A stretch of 64,000 nucleotides of DNA from Fulvitalea axinellae. Lineage in GTDB: Bacteria; Bacteroidota; Bacteroidia; Cytophagales; Cyclobacteriaceae. How positions within the stretch are numbered: position 1 is the first letter of the stretch; the number at the start of each line of letters is the position of its first letter. The stretch is from NCBI RefSeq assembly GCF_036492835.1, contig NZ_AP025314.1, forward strand, positions 930,001-994,000, written 5' to 3'. Below, piece after piece: positions 56,128 through 64,000 of this stretch. The position numbers and the translations under genes were made by a program. The notes beneath the pieces were generated by a model, which saw only the letters and a list, made by a program, of their open reading frames with translations, was not told the DNA's origin and did not search any database.

Positions 56128-57216
56128 ATGAGTAACAAGAACCAATACGTCGTCATCATGGCGGGGGGAGTAGGGAGCCGTTTTTGGCCCTTTAGTCGCA
56201 CCAACCGCCCGAAACAGTTCTTGGATATTTTGGGAAGCGGTTATTCGCTTCTGCAAATGACTTACGAACGCTTTAAAAGCGTTTGCCCGCCAGAAAACGT
56301 TTATATAGTTACAAATGAGGCCTACGCAGGCCAAGTAAAAGAGCAACTCCCCGCTATCGGCGAAGAGCAGTTGTTAACAGAGCCTCACCGCCGGAATACG
56401 GCGCCGTGTATCGCCTACGCTTGCTTTAAGATCGCTAGCCAAAATCCTGACGCTCAGATTATCGTGACGCCTTCGGATCATGCGATTTTCAAAGAGGCAG
56501 AATTTCTCGCTACAGTCGATACGGCTCTGAAAGCGGTAAAAGACAGCGATAAACTCGTGACGATCGGTATTACGCCAAGTCGTCCGGATACTGGCTATGG
56601 CTATATCCAATACCTCGACAAGGATTCTGACAATCCTGTAAAAAGGGTAAAAACCTTTACGGAAAAGCCTCACCGGGAACTGGCGATGAAATTTCTCGAA
56701 AGTGGGGATTTCGTGTGGAACGCCGGTATCTTTATCTGGAACGCAAAGGGAATCACCAAGGCGTTCGCTGATTACCTGCCGGAAATGGCCGAAACGTTCA
56801 GCGAGATTAGTGGAGCTTATTATACGCTGGACGAACGTCGTATTGTGGATGAAGCTTACGCTACTTGTAGGAATATCTCGATCGATTACGGCATTATGGA
56901 AAAATCGGACAATGTCTTTGTGGTGTTGGGCGATTTCGGTTGGTCGGATTTAGGCTCGTGGAATTCTTTGCACGCTTTGCGCGAAAAGGACGATACGCAC
57001 AACAATGTGCTCGACGCCAATGCGCTTGTCTACGATTCGAAAGACTGTATGATCGTTTCACATAACAATGACCGCCTGATTATCGTCGAAGGTCTTGAAA
57101 GCTACTTGGTTGCCGATTATGAGGATGTGGTTTTGATTTGTAACAAGAACAACGAGAAGAAATTCCGTGAGTTTGTCAACGACGTCAAGGAGAAGAAAGG
57201 TGAGCATTTGCTCTGA
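56128..57216 (+). CDS. manC: Mannose-1-phosphate guanylyltransferase
   Basis: 362 residues. The nucleotidyltransferase signature VVIMAGGVGSRFWPFSR with RPKQFLDI binds GTP and mannose-1-phosphate. TEPHRRNTAPCIAYA, IVTPSDHAIF, FTEKPHRELA and FVWNAGIFIW are all typical of GDP-mannose pyrophosphorylases, and SIDYGIMEKSDNVFVVLGDF is the late family motif. It lacks the C-terminal phosphomannose isomerase of the bifunctional form, as usual in Bacteroidota. The product GDP-mannose feeds surface polysaccharide and GDP-fucose synthesis. A single gene, closed by a terminator; an RmlD-type sugar reductase lies 1.7 kb downstream. Confidence 0.93.
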   Translation: MSNKNQYVVIMAGGVGSRFWPFSRTNRPKQFLDILGSGYSLLQMTYERFKSVCPPENVYIVTNEAYAGQVKEQLPAIGEEQLLTEPHRRNTAPCIAYACFKIASQNPDAQIIVTPSDHAIFKEAEFLATVDTALKAVKDSDKLVTIGITPSRPDTGYGYIQYLDKDSDNPVKRVKTFTEKPHRELAMKFLESGDFVWNAGIFIWNAKGITKAFADYLPEMAETFSEISGAYYTLDERRIVDEAYATCRNISIDYGIMEKSDNVFVVLGDFGWSDLGSWNSLHALREKDDTHNNVLDANALVYDSKDCMIVSHNNDRLIIVEGLESYLVADYEDVVLICNKNNEKKFREFVNDVKEKKGEHLL

Positions 57217-57249
57217 TTAATAATATAGCCCGGCACGTTTGCCGGAAGG

Positions 57250-57294
57250 AAAAAGAAGAAAGTCCTTTTTTTTGGTGTCTTTCTTCTTTTTTTT
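57250..57294 (+). terminator. Terminator of manC
   Basis: AAAAAGAAGAAAG (57250-57262) pairs with CTTTCTTCTTTTT (57279-57291), then a T-run. The stem is A+T-rich but long. Confidence 0.7.
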
Positions 57295-57320
57295 GTGCCC
57301 AAATAAAAACAGCATTTCGA

Positions 57321-58175
57321 ATGAGAACGACATTTTATGCGCTTGCCCTGCTTTTGGGCTTTTCGCTTTGGTCTTGCAAAGCCTCGAAAGATCGTCCGCT
57401 TAAGCCGGGAGAGGATTATTTGGTCACCATACATACCGAATTCGGCGACATGAAAGCCATTCTTTATGACCAGACTCCGATTCATAAGGAAAATTTTGTG
57501 AGGTTGGCCAAAGAAGGCAGTTTCGACGAAACCATTTTTCACCGTACTATCAAGGATTTTATGATCCAGGGTGGTGATGTTGACGCGAAAGAAGGCGCCG
57601 GCACCATCGATTATACATTGGAAGCCGAGTTTGTGGACAGTCTTTTCCACAAAAAAGGAGCTTTGGCGGCGGCTAGGGAAGGCGATAATGTCAATCCTGA
57701 AAAAAGATCCAGCGGAAGCCAATTTTATATTGTGCAAGGCCAAAAGTTCACGAAAGAGGAATTGAGCCTTGATATCGGAAGACTGTACCAGAGTTTCCAA
57801 CGCCTTGTGGCTTTGCCGGAGTATGATAGCCTGAAGCAAGAGGTAAGCAAGCTTCAGCGCGCTCAGAATTTTGAAGGCATAAAAGCCTTGGCGCTCGAAC
57901 GCCGTGGCGAAATGGAAAAACTCTTTGGCGTAAGCTTTGGCAAGGACTACCCGGAAGACAGGGCCGAGGTTTACTCTACCTTGGGCGGAGTTCCCCACCT
58001 TGACGATGCTTACACTGTTTTTGGCCAAGTAGTCGAAGGCTTGGACGTTGTGGATAAAATAGCGGAACAGCCGACCGATAACAGGGATAAGCCCGAGAAA
58101 GACATTCCGATGACTGTAACGCTGGAACGGATCAGCAAAAAAGAAATTGAGAAACGCTACGGTATTAAACTTTAG
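57321..58175 (+). CDS. Cyclophilin-type peptidylprolyl isomerase lipoprotein with insertion
   Basis: 284 residues with a lipoprotein signal ending LWSC (Cys19). The cyclophilin core is visible as TEFGDMKAILYDQTPIHKEN, GSFDETIFHRTIKDFMIQGG (catalytic Arg in FHRTI) and SSGSQFYIVQGQ, then DDAYTVFGQVVEGLDVVDKI. Between the last two lies an insertion of about 75 mostly helical, charged residues (from about residue 150 to 225), making the protein longer than a typical 160-190-residue cyclophilin domain. It catalyses proline cis-trans isomerisation in the periplasm, probably for folding of envelope proteins. The 3' end is followed by an acetyltransferase gene 85 bases on. Confidence 0.9.
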   Translation: MRTTFYALALLLGFSLWSCKASKDRPLKPGEDYLVTIHTEFGDMKAILYDQTPIHKENFVRLAKEGSFDETIFHRTIKDFMIQGGDVDAKEGAGTIDYTLEAEFVDSLFHKKGALAAAREGDNVNPEKRSSGSQFYIVQGQKFTKEELSLDIGRLYQSFQRLVALPEYDSLKQEVSKLQRAQNFEGIKALALERRGEMEKLFGVSFGKDYPEDRAEVYSTLGGVPHLDDAYTVFGQVVEGLDVVDKIAEQPTDNRDKPEKDIPMTVTLERISKKEIEKRYGIKL

Positions 58176-58260
58176 GCGTCCGGGGCTAGCTTTTCGCTTC
58201 AGGCATCGTTTTCGGCAAGGATTTGGCCTTGGTTTGCGCAAACGCAGACCAGACAAAACC

Positions 58261-58821
58261 ATGGGAGGAACATTACGTCTCAGCCGCATGAAAAACGAAC
58301 ACGCTTCACAGGCTTTCGAACTGTTGGAAAGTTCAAGGGGCTACTTGGAGAAGTGGATTCCTTGGGTGAAAAACGCTCGTTCGGAAGGTGATATGCTCGA
58401 GTTTATTCGGGAGAACCAAGCGCCGCACTGGTACCAAGGGCGGGTGCTCTTTGGTATTTGGCTTGATTCGGAATTGGCCGGCATGATCGATCTCCACAAC
58501 GGCGACGCTAATTGGCGCTCCGTCGATATTGGCTATTGGATAGGCGAGAGGTTTCAGGGAATGGGGCTGGTCACCAAATCCTGCGACATGCTGATCGGGC
58601 GGGTGTTTGAGGTTTCCGACGCCCAGCACGTCTTCATCCGTTGTGACCGGAATAACGCTCCGAGCCAACGGATTCCCGAACGGCTTGGCTTTGCGTTGGT
58701 AGGTCAGGAAAAAGAGGAAAAGGAAGAGGGCGACGGCCATTGGGATTTGCTCGTTTACGGTATGCGTCGGCATAGGTGGAGTATGCGGATTTCCGAACCT
58801 GACAAGGTCGGGCGCAAATAG
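58261..58821 (+). CDS. RimJ/RimL-type GNAT N-acetyltransferase
   Basis: 186 residues. The GNAT fold is visible: an N-terminal RLSRMKNEHASQAFELLESS and YLEKWIPWV (typical of the RimJ/RimL group), beta strand LFGIWLDSELAGMIDLHN, SVDIGYWIGERFQGMGLVTK with the acetyl-CoA loop, and VFIRCDRNNAPSQRIPERLGF, where the family normally has N-x-xS-x-x-(V/I)-x-E-K-L-GF. The start ATG 58261 is chosen because an earlier in-frame start (58147) would overlap the upstream gene with basic, non-GNAT residues. The acceptor (ribosomal protein, other amine) is unknown. Confidence 0.85.
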   Translation: MGGTLRLSRMKNEHASQAFELLESSRGYLEKWIPWVKNARSEGDMLEFIRENQAPHWYQGRVLFGIWLDSELAGMIDLHNGDANWRSVDIGYWIGERFQGMGLVTKSCDMLIGRVFEVSDAQHVFIRCDRNNAPSQRIPERLGFALVGQEKEEKEEGDGHWDLLVYGMRRHRWSMRISEPDKVGRK

Positions 58822-58842
58822 GTGTTTATTTTTGATTAGGGG

Positions 58843-58882
58843 AAGATCCTGTCGGCTCGCTGGCGGGATCTTTCTGTTTTTT
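58843..58882 (+). terminator. Terminator of the acetyltransferase gene
   Basis: AAGATCCTGTC (58843-58853) pairs with GGCGGGATCTT (58862-58872) with two G-U pairs in the plus transcript only, followed by a T-run (58873-58882). Confidence 0.75.
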
Positions 58883-58938
58883 TTCACAAATTCGGCTAAG
58901 TAAAACCGGCCACTCTTTTTGAAAAAAGTCATTTCATC

Positions 58939-59838
58939 ATGAAGATATTAATTACTGGTTCCAACGGCTTGTTGGGCCAAAAACTCGTCAGTCTTATTTC
59001 TGGAAACGAAGCTCTTCAGCTTATCGCAACTTCCAGAGGTGAAAATCGCCTGCCCACCGGGGATTACGTCTACGAAAGTATGGATATCACCGATTCTGCC
59101 GAAGTGGATCGGGTTATCTCAAAACACGCTCCCGACGCCGTAATCAATACGGCGGCCATGACACAGGTGGACCAATGCGAAACGGAAAAGGAAGCCTGCC
59201 GAAGCCTGAACGTAGATGCCGTAAAGTATATGGTGGAGGCTTGTCGTAAGGCCGGAAGCTTTTTCCTGCATCTTTCCACCGACTTTATTTTTGATGGTGA
59301 AGACGGCCCTTACGATGAGGAGGCCGAAGCCAATCCGTTAAGCTTTTACGGCCATAGCAAGCTTGATTCGGAAGCTCTGGTGAAAGAGTCTGGAATCTCT
59401 TGGGCGATTGCCCGAACGGTTTTGGTGTACGGGACAGCGCATGATATGAGCCGTTCGAACATCATTCTTTGGGTGAAAAACAATTTGGAGAAAGGAAATC
59501 CCCTTCGGGTTGTCGACGATCAATGGAGGACGCCGACTTTAGCCGAGGATTTGGCCCAGGGTTGTTTGCTGATAGTGGAAAAGAAGGCGGAAGGAGTTTA
59601 CAATATTTCTGGAAAGGAGCTGTTGACGCCATATGATATGGCAATGAAAACGTGCGATTTCTACGGGTTAGACAAATCATTGGTTTCCAGAGTCAACGCA
59701 AGTACGTTTAGCCAGCCGGCCAAGCGTCCAGCCAAGACTGGTTTTATAATTACAAAAGCTGAAACGGAATTGGGATATAAGCCCCATAGTTTTGAAGAGG
59801 GGATGAAAATTTTGTCAAATCAGTTGATGGTGAAATAA
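58939..59838 (+). CDS. dTDP-4-dehydrorhamnose reductase (RmlD)-like SDR
   Basis: 299 residues, extended short-chain dehydrogenase. NAD(P)-binding loop ITGSNGLLGQKL at the N-terminus, NTAAMTQVDQCE (the RmlD-family form of the N-A-A-Y/M loop), STDFIFDGEDGPYDEE, and catalytic Tyr137/Lys141 in FYGHSKLDSE. The later segment TPTLAEDLAQGCLLIV is typical of RmlD. It would make dTDP-L-rhamnose, but rmlABC are absent nearby, so a related sugar-nucleotide reductase is possible. A single gene, located 1.7 kb downstream of manC, separated from it by two other genes. Confidence 0.8.
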   Translation: MKILITGSNGLLGQKLVSLISGNEALQLIATSRGENRLPTGDYVYESMDITDSAEVDRVISKHAPDAVINTAAMTQVDQCETEKEACRSLNVDAVKYMVEACRKAGSFFLHLSTDFIFDGEDGPYDEEAEANPLSFYGHSKLDSEALVKESGISWAIARTVLVYGTAHDMSRSNIILWVKNNLEKGNPLRVVDDQWRTPTLAEDLAQGCLLIVEKKAEGVYNISGKELLTPYDMAMKTCDFYGLDKSLVSRVNASTFSQPAKRPAKTGFIITKAETELGYKPHSFEEGMKILSNQLMVK

Positions 59839-59854
59839 TATTTCAGCCTCTAGG

Positions 59855-59887
59855 TTTAAGTTCATTTCATCTTTTGGTTTATATTTG
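59855..59887 (+). promoter_or_regulatory. Candidate promoter of the AGCS symporter gene
   Basis: TATATTTG (59880-59887) is an exact match to the Bacteroidota -7 element. TTTA (59855-59858), 21 bases upstream, is close to the -33 TTTG. The position, 70 bases before ATG 59958, argues against an earlier in-frame start at 59874. Confidence 0.45.
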
Positions 59888-59957
59888 TTTATTCGGAATA
59901 CCGTTGAAGTCGAAAAAGACTAACGACTTAGCCCTTTTTGAACAAATACACCAGAAG

Positions 59958-61517
59958 ATGAAAAGAATTATTATAGCGTTTTCGCTGTTTTTGGCGGGAA
60001 CAATACCTGCTTTTGCCCAAACCGAAAATGACGGGACGACCGTGCAGGCGGTTGACGAGATAGTCGGGCCGGTGACGGGTTTCCTTAACGATATTGTCTT
60101 TCATCCGATTGCCCTTACAGAGGAAGTTTCCATTCCGATTATTGTGATTTGGTTGTTGGGAGCCGCGATGTTCCTGACCGTATATTTCCGTTTTTTGAAC
60201 TTTAGGGCTTTCCGTCACGCTATCGATATTGTGCGGGGCATATACGATGACCCAAATGACACGGGCGAAGTTTCGCACTTTCAGGCTCTGACCACGGCCC
60301 TTTCCGGAACTGTAGGTATCGGTAATATTTCTGGCGTGGCCATTGCCGTTTCGATGGGCGGGCCGGGCGCCACCTTTTGGATGATTGTCGCGGGTTTGAT
60401 GGGAATGTCGTCCAAGTTTGCGGAATGTACGCTTGGCGTAAAGTACCGTGTCACGCACGCCGACGGTTCCGTTTCCGGCGGACCGATGTATTATCTCCAA
60501 CAAGGTTTTGCCCGTAGGGGAATGGGGCGTTTGGGTATTCTTCTGGCGGGCTTCTTTGCGCTGACTTGTGTTGGTGGCGCTTTCGGCGGAGCCAATATGT
60601 TTCAGATAAACCAAGCTTCCCAACAATTGATAAGCGTAACCGGCGGAGCCGAAAGCCCGCTGTTCGGGCACGGTTGGGTTATCGGTCTGGCGATGGCCGT
60701 TGTGGTGGCGTTTGTGATTATCGGCGGTATAAAAAGTATTGCGAAAGTTACCGACAAAATCGTTCCGTTGATGGTCGGTGTTTATTTGCTCGGAGCTTTG
60801 GGCGTGATTTTGGCGCATTGGCAGCAAATCCCGACGGCCTTGTTGTCGATTGTGACCGAAGCGTTCGGTACCGAAGCCGTTTCCGGCGGCCTGATTGGTG
60901 TTTTGGTTATCGGATTTCAGCGGGCGCAGTTCTCTAACGAAGCGGGACTTGGTTCGGCGTCCATTGCGCATGCGGCTGCGAAAACCAATGAGCCTGTGAG
61001 CGAAGGCGTAGTGGCGTTATTGGAGCCTTTTATCGATACCGTAGTGGTGTGCACGGTGACGGCCTTGGTCATCATTATTTCGGGCGAATATCAATCGGGA
61101 GGGGAAATGGAAGGAATCGCGCTTACTTCTCGCGCGTTTGAGAGCGTGTTTGGTTGGTTTCCGTTCCTGCTTTCTGCTGCGGTAATCCTGTTCGCCTTGT
61201 CCACGTTGTTGTCTTGGTCTTATTACGGTATGAAGGCTTGGGCTTTTGTTTTTGGCGACAGCAATATTTCGAATCTGACTTACAAGATCCTTTTTTGTGG
61301 CGTTATCGTCCTTGGTGCCTCAATTAGCCAAACGAATGTGGTTGACCTCAGTAATATCCTGATCTTTTCGATGGGGATACCGAATGTTATCGGGCTATAT
61401 TTGATGGCTCCCGAGCTGAAGCGGGATGTGGCGCTTTATTTCGCTAAGTTGAAAGCCGGAAAAATACCGCGCTTTGATAAGCCTGCGGAGAATACTAGCG
61501 GAGTGATTCCGAATTAA
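59958..61517 (+). CDS. Alanine/glycine:cation symporter (AGCS family) with signal peptide
   Basis: 519 residues. After a cleavable signal peptide (MKRIIIAFSLFLAGTIPAFAQ) comes an AGCS transporter with about 11 helices. It has the family motifs GNISGVAIAVSMGGPGATFWMIV, GMSSKFAECTLGVKYR, SGGPMYYLQQG and FQRAQFSNEAGLGSASIAHAAAKT. It imports alanine or glycine with Na+ (or H+). A signal peptide before the first AGCS helix, with a roughly 35-residue extracytoplasmic segment following, is known in Bacteroidota members. The start is ATG 59958, 70 bases after a good promoter match. It is closed by the terminator 61540-61565. Confidence 0.92.
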   Translation: MKRIIIAFSLFLAGTIPAFAQTENDGTTVQAVDEIVGPVTGFLNDIVFHPIALTEEVSIPIIVIWLLGAAMFLTVYFRFLNFRAFRHAIDIVRGIYDDPNDTGEVSHFQALTTALSGTVGIGNISGVAIAVSMGGPGATFWMIVAGLMGMSSKFAECTLGVKYRVTHADGSVSGGPMYYLQQGFARRGMGRLGILLAGFFALTCVGGAFGGANMFQINQASQQLISVTGGAESPLFGHGWVIGLAMAVVVAFVIIGGIKSIAKVTDKIVPLMVGVYLLGALGVILAHWQQIPTALLSIVTEAFGTEAVSGGLIGVLVIGFQRAQFSNEAGLGSASIAHAAAKTNEPVSEGVVALLEPFIDTVVVCTVTALVIIISGEYQSGGEMEGIALTSRAFESVFGWFPFLLSAAVILFALSTLLSWSYYGMKAWAFVFGDSNISNLTYKILFCGVIVLGASISQTNVVDLSNILIFSMGIPNVIGLYLMAPELKRDVALYFAKLKAGKIPRFDKPAENTSGVIPN

Positions 61518-61539
61518 GAAAAGAAACTACGAATAATTC

Positions 61540-61565
61540 AAAGTCCCGATGTCGGGACTTTTTTT
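61540..61565 (+). terminator. Terminator of the AGCS gene
   Basis: AAAGTCCCGA (61540-61549) and TCGGGACTTT (61552-61561) with a two-base loop and T-run. It lies inside the longest possible frame of the following gene, which supports the later start (61714). Confidence 0.85.
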
Positions 61566-61713
61566 ATGTAAGGCTAAAGTAGTGGGGGACAGATTTCTTC
61601 TGGAATATTGCTTTTATTCTACCCAGAGGCCCCTTTTCGCACTCAATGTGTTCTCGCCTGTCAATTCTCAGGGAAAATGGCTACTTTTGACCGCGTTATC
61701 AGACATCCAGAAT

Positions 61714-62922
61714 ATGCAATTCATTGAGGTCAACGACAAAGGGACGGTAAGCGAGTTTCTTCGCCTTCCGTTGAAGATATATAAAAACGAACCGAACTGG
61801 ATCCGTCCGCTGGATCAGGACATCGAGTCGGTTTTTGATAAAAAGAAGAACAAATTTTTCCGCCATGGTCAATGCGTGCGGTGGATACTCCAAGACAACG
61901 GCCAGACTGTAGGCCGTATCGGAGCTTTCTTCAGCAAGAAGACGATGAACAAAGGCAATGACCAGCCTACCGGCGGTGTCGGTTTCTTCGAATGCCTGGA
62001 TAATCAGGAGTATGCCAATGCTCTTTTTGACAAAGCCAAAGCTTGGCTTGAGGACAAAGGCCTTGAGGCGATGGACGGCCCGATAAACTTCGGCGACCGC
62101 GACCGTTTTTGGGGATTATTGGTTGACGGGTTCGACATTCCGCCGAACTATATGTGCAACTACAACCCGACTTACTATCAGGCACTTTTTGAAAACTACG
62201 GTTTCCAGACCTACTTCGGGCAGTTGACCTTTGGGCGAAAAACTATTGAGCCTGTTTCTGAAAAGCTTCACGCCAAAGCCGAACGTGTACACCGTGACCC
62301 CAAGTACCATTTCGAGCATGTGAAGATGAAGAATCTCGAAAAATACACGGAGGATTTCCTTGAGGTCTATAACCAAGCTTGGGGCGGACACAAAGGCGTG
62401 GCGAAGCTGAATATTGCGCAGGCGCGCTCCATCATGAAATCCATGAAGCCGATTATGGACGAGCGGATCGTTTGGTTTGGGTATTATGGTAAGCAACCTA
62501 TCGCGTTCTTTATCATGTTGCCAGAGGTAAACCAGATCTTCCGGCACGTCGGCGGTAAGCTTGATATTATCGGAAAGCTGAAATTCGTTTACCATAAATG
62601 GAGAAAGACCTGTACCAAAATGGTGGGTATGGCTTTCGGAATTATCCCGGCTCACCAAGGGAAAGGCGTGGAAGGCGCTTTGGTAAACGCAGCGGGCAAT
62701 TTGGTGCAGAAAGAAGGCTTTCAGTACGAGGATTTCGAGATGAACTGGATCGGGGATTTCAACCCGAAGATGATCCACGTTTGCGAACAAGTGGGCGGAT
62801 CGGTGGTGAAAACTCACCGGACATACCGCAAGCTGTTTGATGAGTCGAAGCCGTTCAAACGCCATCCGATCATTAATGGAGGGAAAGAGGAAAGCGACGA
62901 TAACAAGGAAGAAGAGAAGTAA
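61714..62922 (+). CDS. GNAT-like protein of unknown substrate
   Basis: 402 residues, cytosolic. The opening MQFIEVNDKGTVSEFLRLPL and the RHGQCVRWILQDNGQTVGRI segment match a Bacteroidota family annotated as GNAT-fold or 'hypothetical'. The C-terminal part has an acetyltransferase-like binding segment (FGIIPAHQGKGVEGALVNAA, Q-G-K-G-V/x-G) and FEMNWIGDFNPKMIHVCEQV. The acetyl acceptor is unknown. The start ATG 61714 is preferred over 61549 because the longer version would include a terminator and has no conserved sequence. It is followed 49 bases on by a PfkB kinase gene, probably one operon. Confidence 0.78.
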   Translation: MQFIEVNDKGTVSEFLRLPLKIYKNEPNWIRPLDQDIESVFDKKKNKFFRHGQCVRWILQDNGQTVGRIGAFFSKKTMNKGNDQPTGGVGFFECLDNQEYANALFDKAKAWLEDKGLEAMDGPINFGDRDRFWGLLVDGFDIPPNYMCNYNPTYYQALFENYGFQTYFGQLTFGRKTIEPVSEKLHAKAERVHRDPKYHFEHVKMKNLEKYTEDFLEVYNQAWGGHKGVAKLNIAQARSIMKSMKPIMDERIVWFGYYGKQPIAFFIMLPEVNQIFRHVGGKLDIIGKLKFVYHKWRKTCTKMVGMAFGIIPAHQGKGVEGALVNAAGNLVQKEGFQYEDFEMNWIGDFNPKMIHVCEQVGGSVVKTHRTYRKLFDESKPFKRHPIINGGKEESDDNKEEEK

Positions 62923-62971
62923 GATTCAAGTCTAAATATAAAGAGACCGGTTTTTGCCGGAAAATATCATT

Positions 62972-63892
62972 ATGAGTTTATTAGCGATAGGTACCGTAGC
63001 CTTTGACGCTTTGGAAACCCCTTTTGGAAAGGTGGACAAGATCATTGGCGGTTCGTGTACGTATATAGCCTTGGCCGCGTCGTATTTTACTGGTAAGGTG
63101 AACATTAGCGCCGTGGTGGGCGACGATTTTCCGAATGAGGAAATCGGGATGCTCAACAAGCACGGTGTCGACACGGAAGGCCTGCAGGTAAAAGAGGGGC
63201 AAAAGTCTTTCTTTTGGTCTGGGCGTTACCACAACGATATGAATACTCGCGACACTTTGGTCACGGAGTTGAACGTATTGGAAGATTTTGACCCGGTAAT
63301 TCCCGAGAACTACCAAGACTGCAAATATTTGATGCTTGGCAACCTGACGCCACAGGTGCAGCAGACGGTGATTGACCGGATAAGTGAGCGCCCGAAGTTC
63401 ATCGCCATGGATACGATGAACCTTTGGATCGACATTGCGCGAGCTGATTTGGACAAAGTGCTCTCGAACGTGGACTTGCTTTTGGTAAACGATGAGGAAG
63501 CCCGCCAGATGACCGGCGAATATTCTTTGCCTAAAGCAGCGAAAGCCATTATGGATTGTGGACCAAAGTACCTGATTATCAAAAAAGGCGAGCACGGCGC
63601 ATTGCTTTTCGGCGAAGGAAAGACTTTTTACGCTCCGGCACTTCCGTTGGAAGAGGTTTTCGATCCTACTGGTGCGGGCGATACGTTTGCCGGAGGCTTT
63701 ATGGGTTACTTGGCCAAAACCGATGACATCTCTTTCGAGAACATGAAGAAAGCTTTGATTTACGGTTCCGCTTTGGCTTCGTTCTGCGTGGAGCAATTCG
63801 GTCCAGAGAAGTTGAAAGCCCTTACCCAAGAACAAATCGACGGCAGGGTACAGGAATTTGTGGAATTGACAGATTTCGGAAAAAATCTCTAA
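62972..63892 (+). CDS. PfkB-family sugar/nucleoside kinase
   Basis: 306 residues, ribokinase fold. N-terminal GTVAFDALETPFGK and the glycine pair in KIIGGSCTYIALAASYF (substrate binding), VGDDFPNEEIGML, then the ATP/anion-hole motif DPTGAGDTFAGGFMGYL with catalytic base Asp237. It phosphorylates a sugar or nucleoside; the substrate is not evident. The start ATG 62972 is chosen over an in-frame TTG 62954. It follows the GNAT-like gene after 49 bases and ends at a strong terminator, so the two probably form an operon. Confidence 0.9.
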   Translation: MSLLAIGTVAFDALETPFGKVDKIIGGSCTYIALAASYFTGKVNISAVVGDDFPNEEIGMLNKHGVDTEGLQVKEGQKSFFWSGRYHNDMNTRDTLVTELNVLEDFDPVIPENYQDCKYLMLGNLTPQVQQTVIDRISERPKFIAMDTMNLWIDIARADLDKVLSNVDLLLVNDEEARQMTGEYSLPKAAKAIMDCGPKYLIIKKGEHGALLFGEGKTFYAPALPLEEVFDPTGAGDTFAGGFMGYLAKTDDISFENMKKALIYGSALASFCVEQFGPEKLKALTQEQIDGRVQEFVELTDFGKNL

Positions 63893-63909
63893 GCTTTACC
63901 CAAGCAGAG

Positions 63910-63944
63910 AAAAGGCCCGCCGATTTATTTCGGCGGGCCTTTTT
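63910..63944 (+). terminator. Terminator of the PfkB kinase gene
   Basis: AAAAGGCCCGCCGA (63910-63923) and TCGGCGGGCCTTTT (63930-63943), a perfect 14-bp stem with a 6-base loop and T-run. Nothing recognisable follows to the window edge. Confidence 0.85.
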
Positions 63945-64000
63945 CTTTTTGTATGGTAGAACTTTCGTGAATCAATGCAATGTTCAAAAATGTGCTGTTT

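Noticed and set aside
59874..59957. Earlier in-frame start for the AGCS symporter
   Set aside because: It lies on top of a good -7 promoter element and would put polar residues before a clear signal peptide.
61549..61713. N-terminal extension of the GNAT-like protein
   Set aside because: It contains the terminator of the upstream gene and has no similarity to the conserved family start at MQFIEV.
1..64000. tRNA, rRNA, CRISPR arrays, prophage or conjugative genes
   Set aside because: None was recognised by eye on either strand; the only mobile element is the single IS.

Overview
The window looks like chromosome from a Bacteroidota bacterium, most likely a free-living or marine Cytophagales-type lineage. 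The evidence is a one-component-style hybrid sensor (Reg_prop/Y_Y_Y/HisKA), a type IX secretion (T9SS) C-terminal sorting domain on a very large glycosidase, a MurF-alanine racemase fusion, barrel-less TonB-plug/macroglobulin proteins, a membrane LytTR regulator, many short-signal lipoproteins, and -7 promoter elements of the TAnnTTTG type. There is no rRNA, tRNA or CRISPR array in the window, so the species cannot be named. Coding density is high and most transcription units are short and closed by strong hairpin terminators.

Layout. 1-9.3 kb: a sensor kinase running off the left edge, divergent from a 1533-residue GH85 endo-beta-N-acetylglucosaminidase. An intact IS4-like insertion sequence sits exactly on the stop codon of the GH85 gene. 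9.3-16.3 kb (minus strand): a GH172/DUF2961 lipoprotein, a prolyl oligopeptidase lipoprotein, feoA-feoB ferrous iron uptake behind a palindromic operator, and recX. 16.4-25.9 kb (plus strand): murF-alr, a FAD oxidoreductase, a 1232-residue TolB-propeller/outer-membrane-barrel fusion, a solitary ccmB, and a small secreted protein. 26-32.2 kb (minus strand): a CxxC-containing TonB-dependent receptor whose upstream region carries a second copy of the feo operator motif, an unrecognised 500-residue protein, and glgX. 32.4-37.9 kb: a tandem pair of macroglobulin/TonB-plug proteins. 38-40.8 kb: a BCCT betaine-type transporter with an outer-membrane porin. 41.5-48.3 kb: serine hydrolase plus LytTR regulator, fabG, a propeller lipoprotein, an ENPP-type phosphodiesterase and an MFS exporter. 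48.6-53.6 kb: two paralogous 6-bladed-propeller lipoproteins, a TlpA-like protein that lacks its thioredoxin domain, and a small membrane protein. 53.6-63.9 kb: cinA, a CPBP protease, manC, a cyclophilin, a RimJ-type acetyltransferase, an RmlD-like reductase, an AGCS symporter, a GNAT-like protein and a PfkB kinase.

Points that stand out: (1) the sensor kinase next to the GH85 gene has tyrosine where the phospho-accepting histidine should be; (2) in the GH85 enzyme a LamG domain appears nested inside a PKD domain, and about 280 residues are unassigned; (3) the IS landed on the GH85 stop codon, regenerated it by target duplication, and moved the gene about 1.2 kb from its probable terminator; (4) feoAB and a TonB receptor share a 19-bp palindromic operator, suggesting one iron regulon; (5) the propeller / thioredoxin-less TlpA cluster and the macroglobulin-plug pair are plausible uncharacterised envelope systems.
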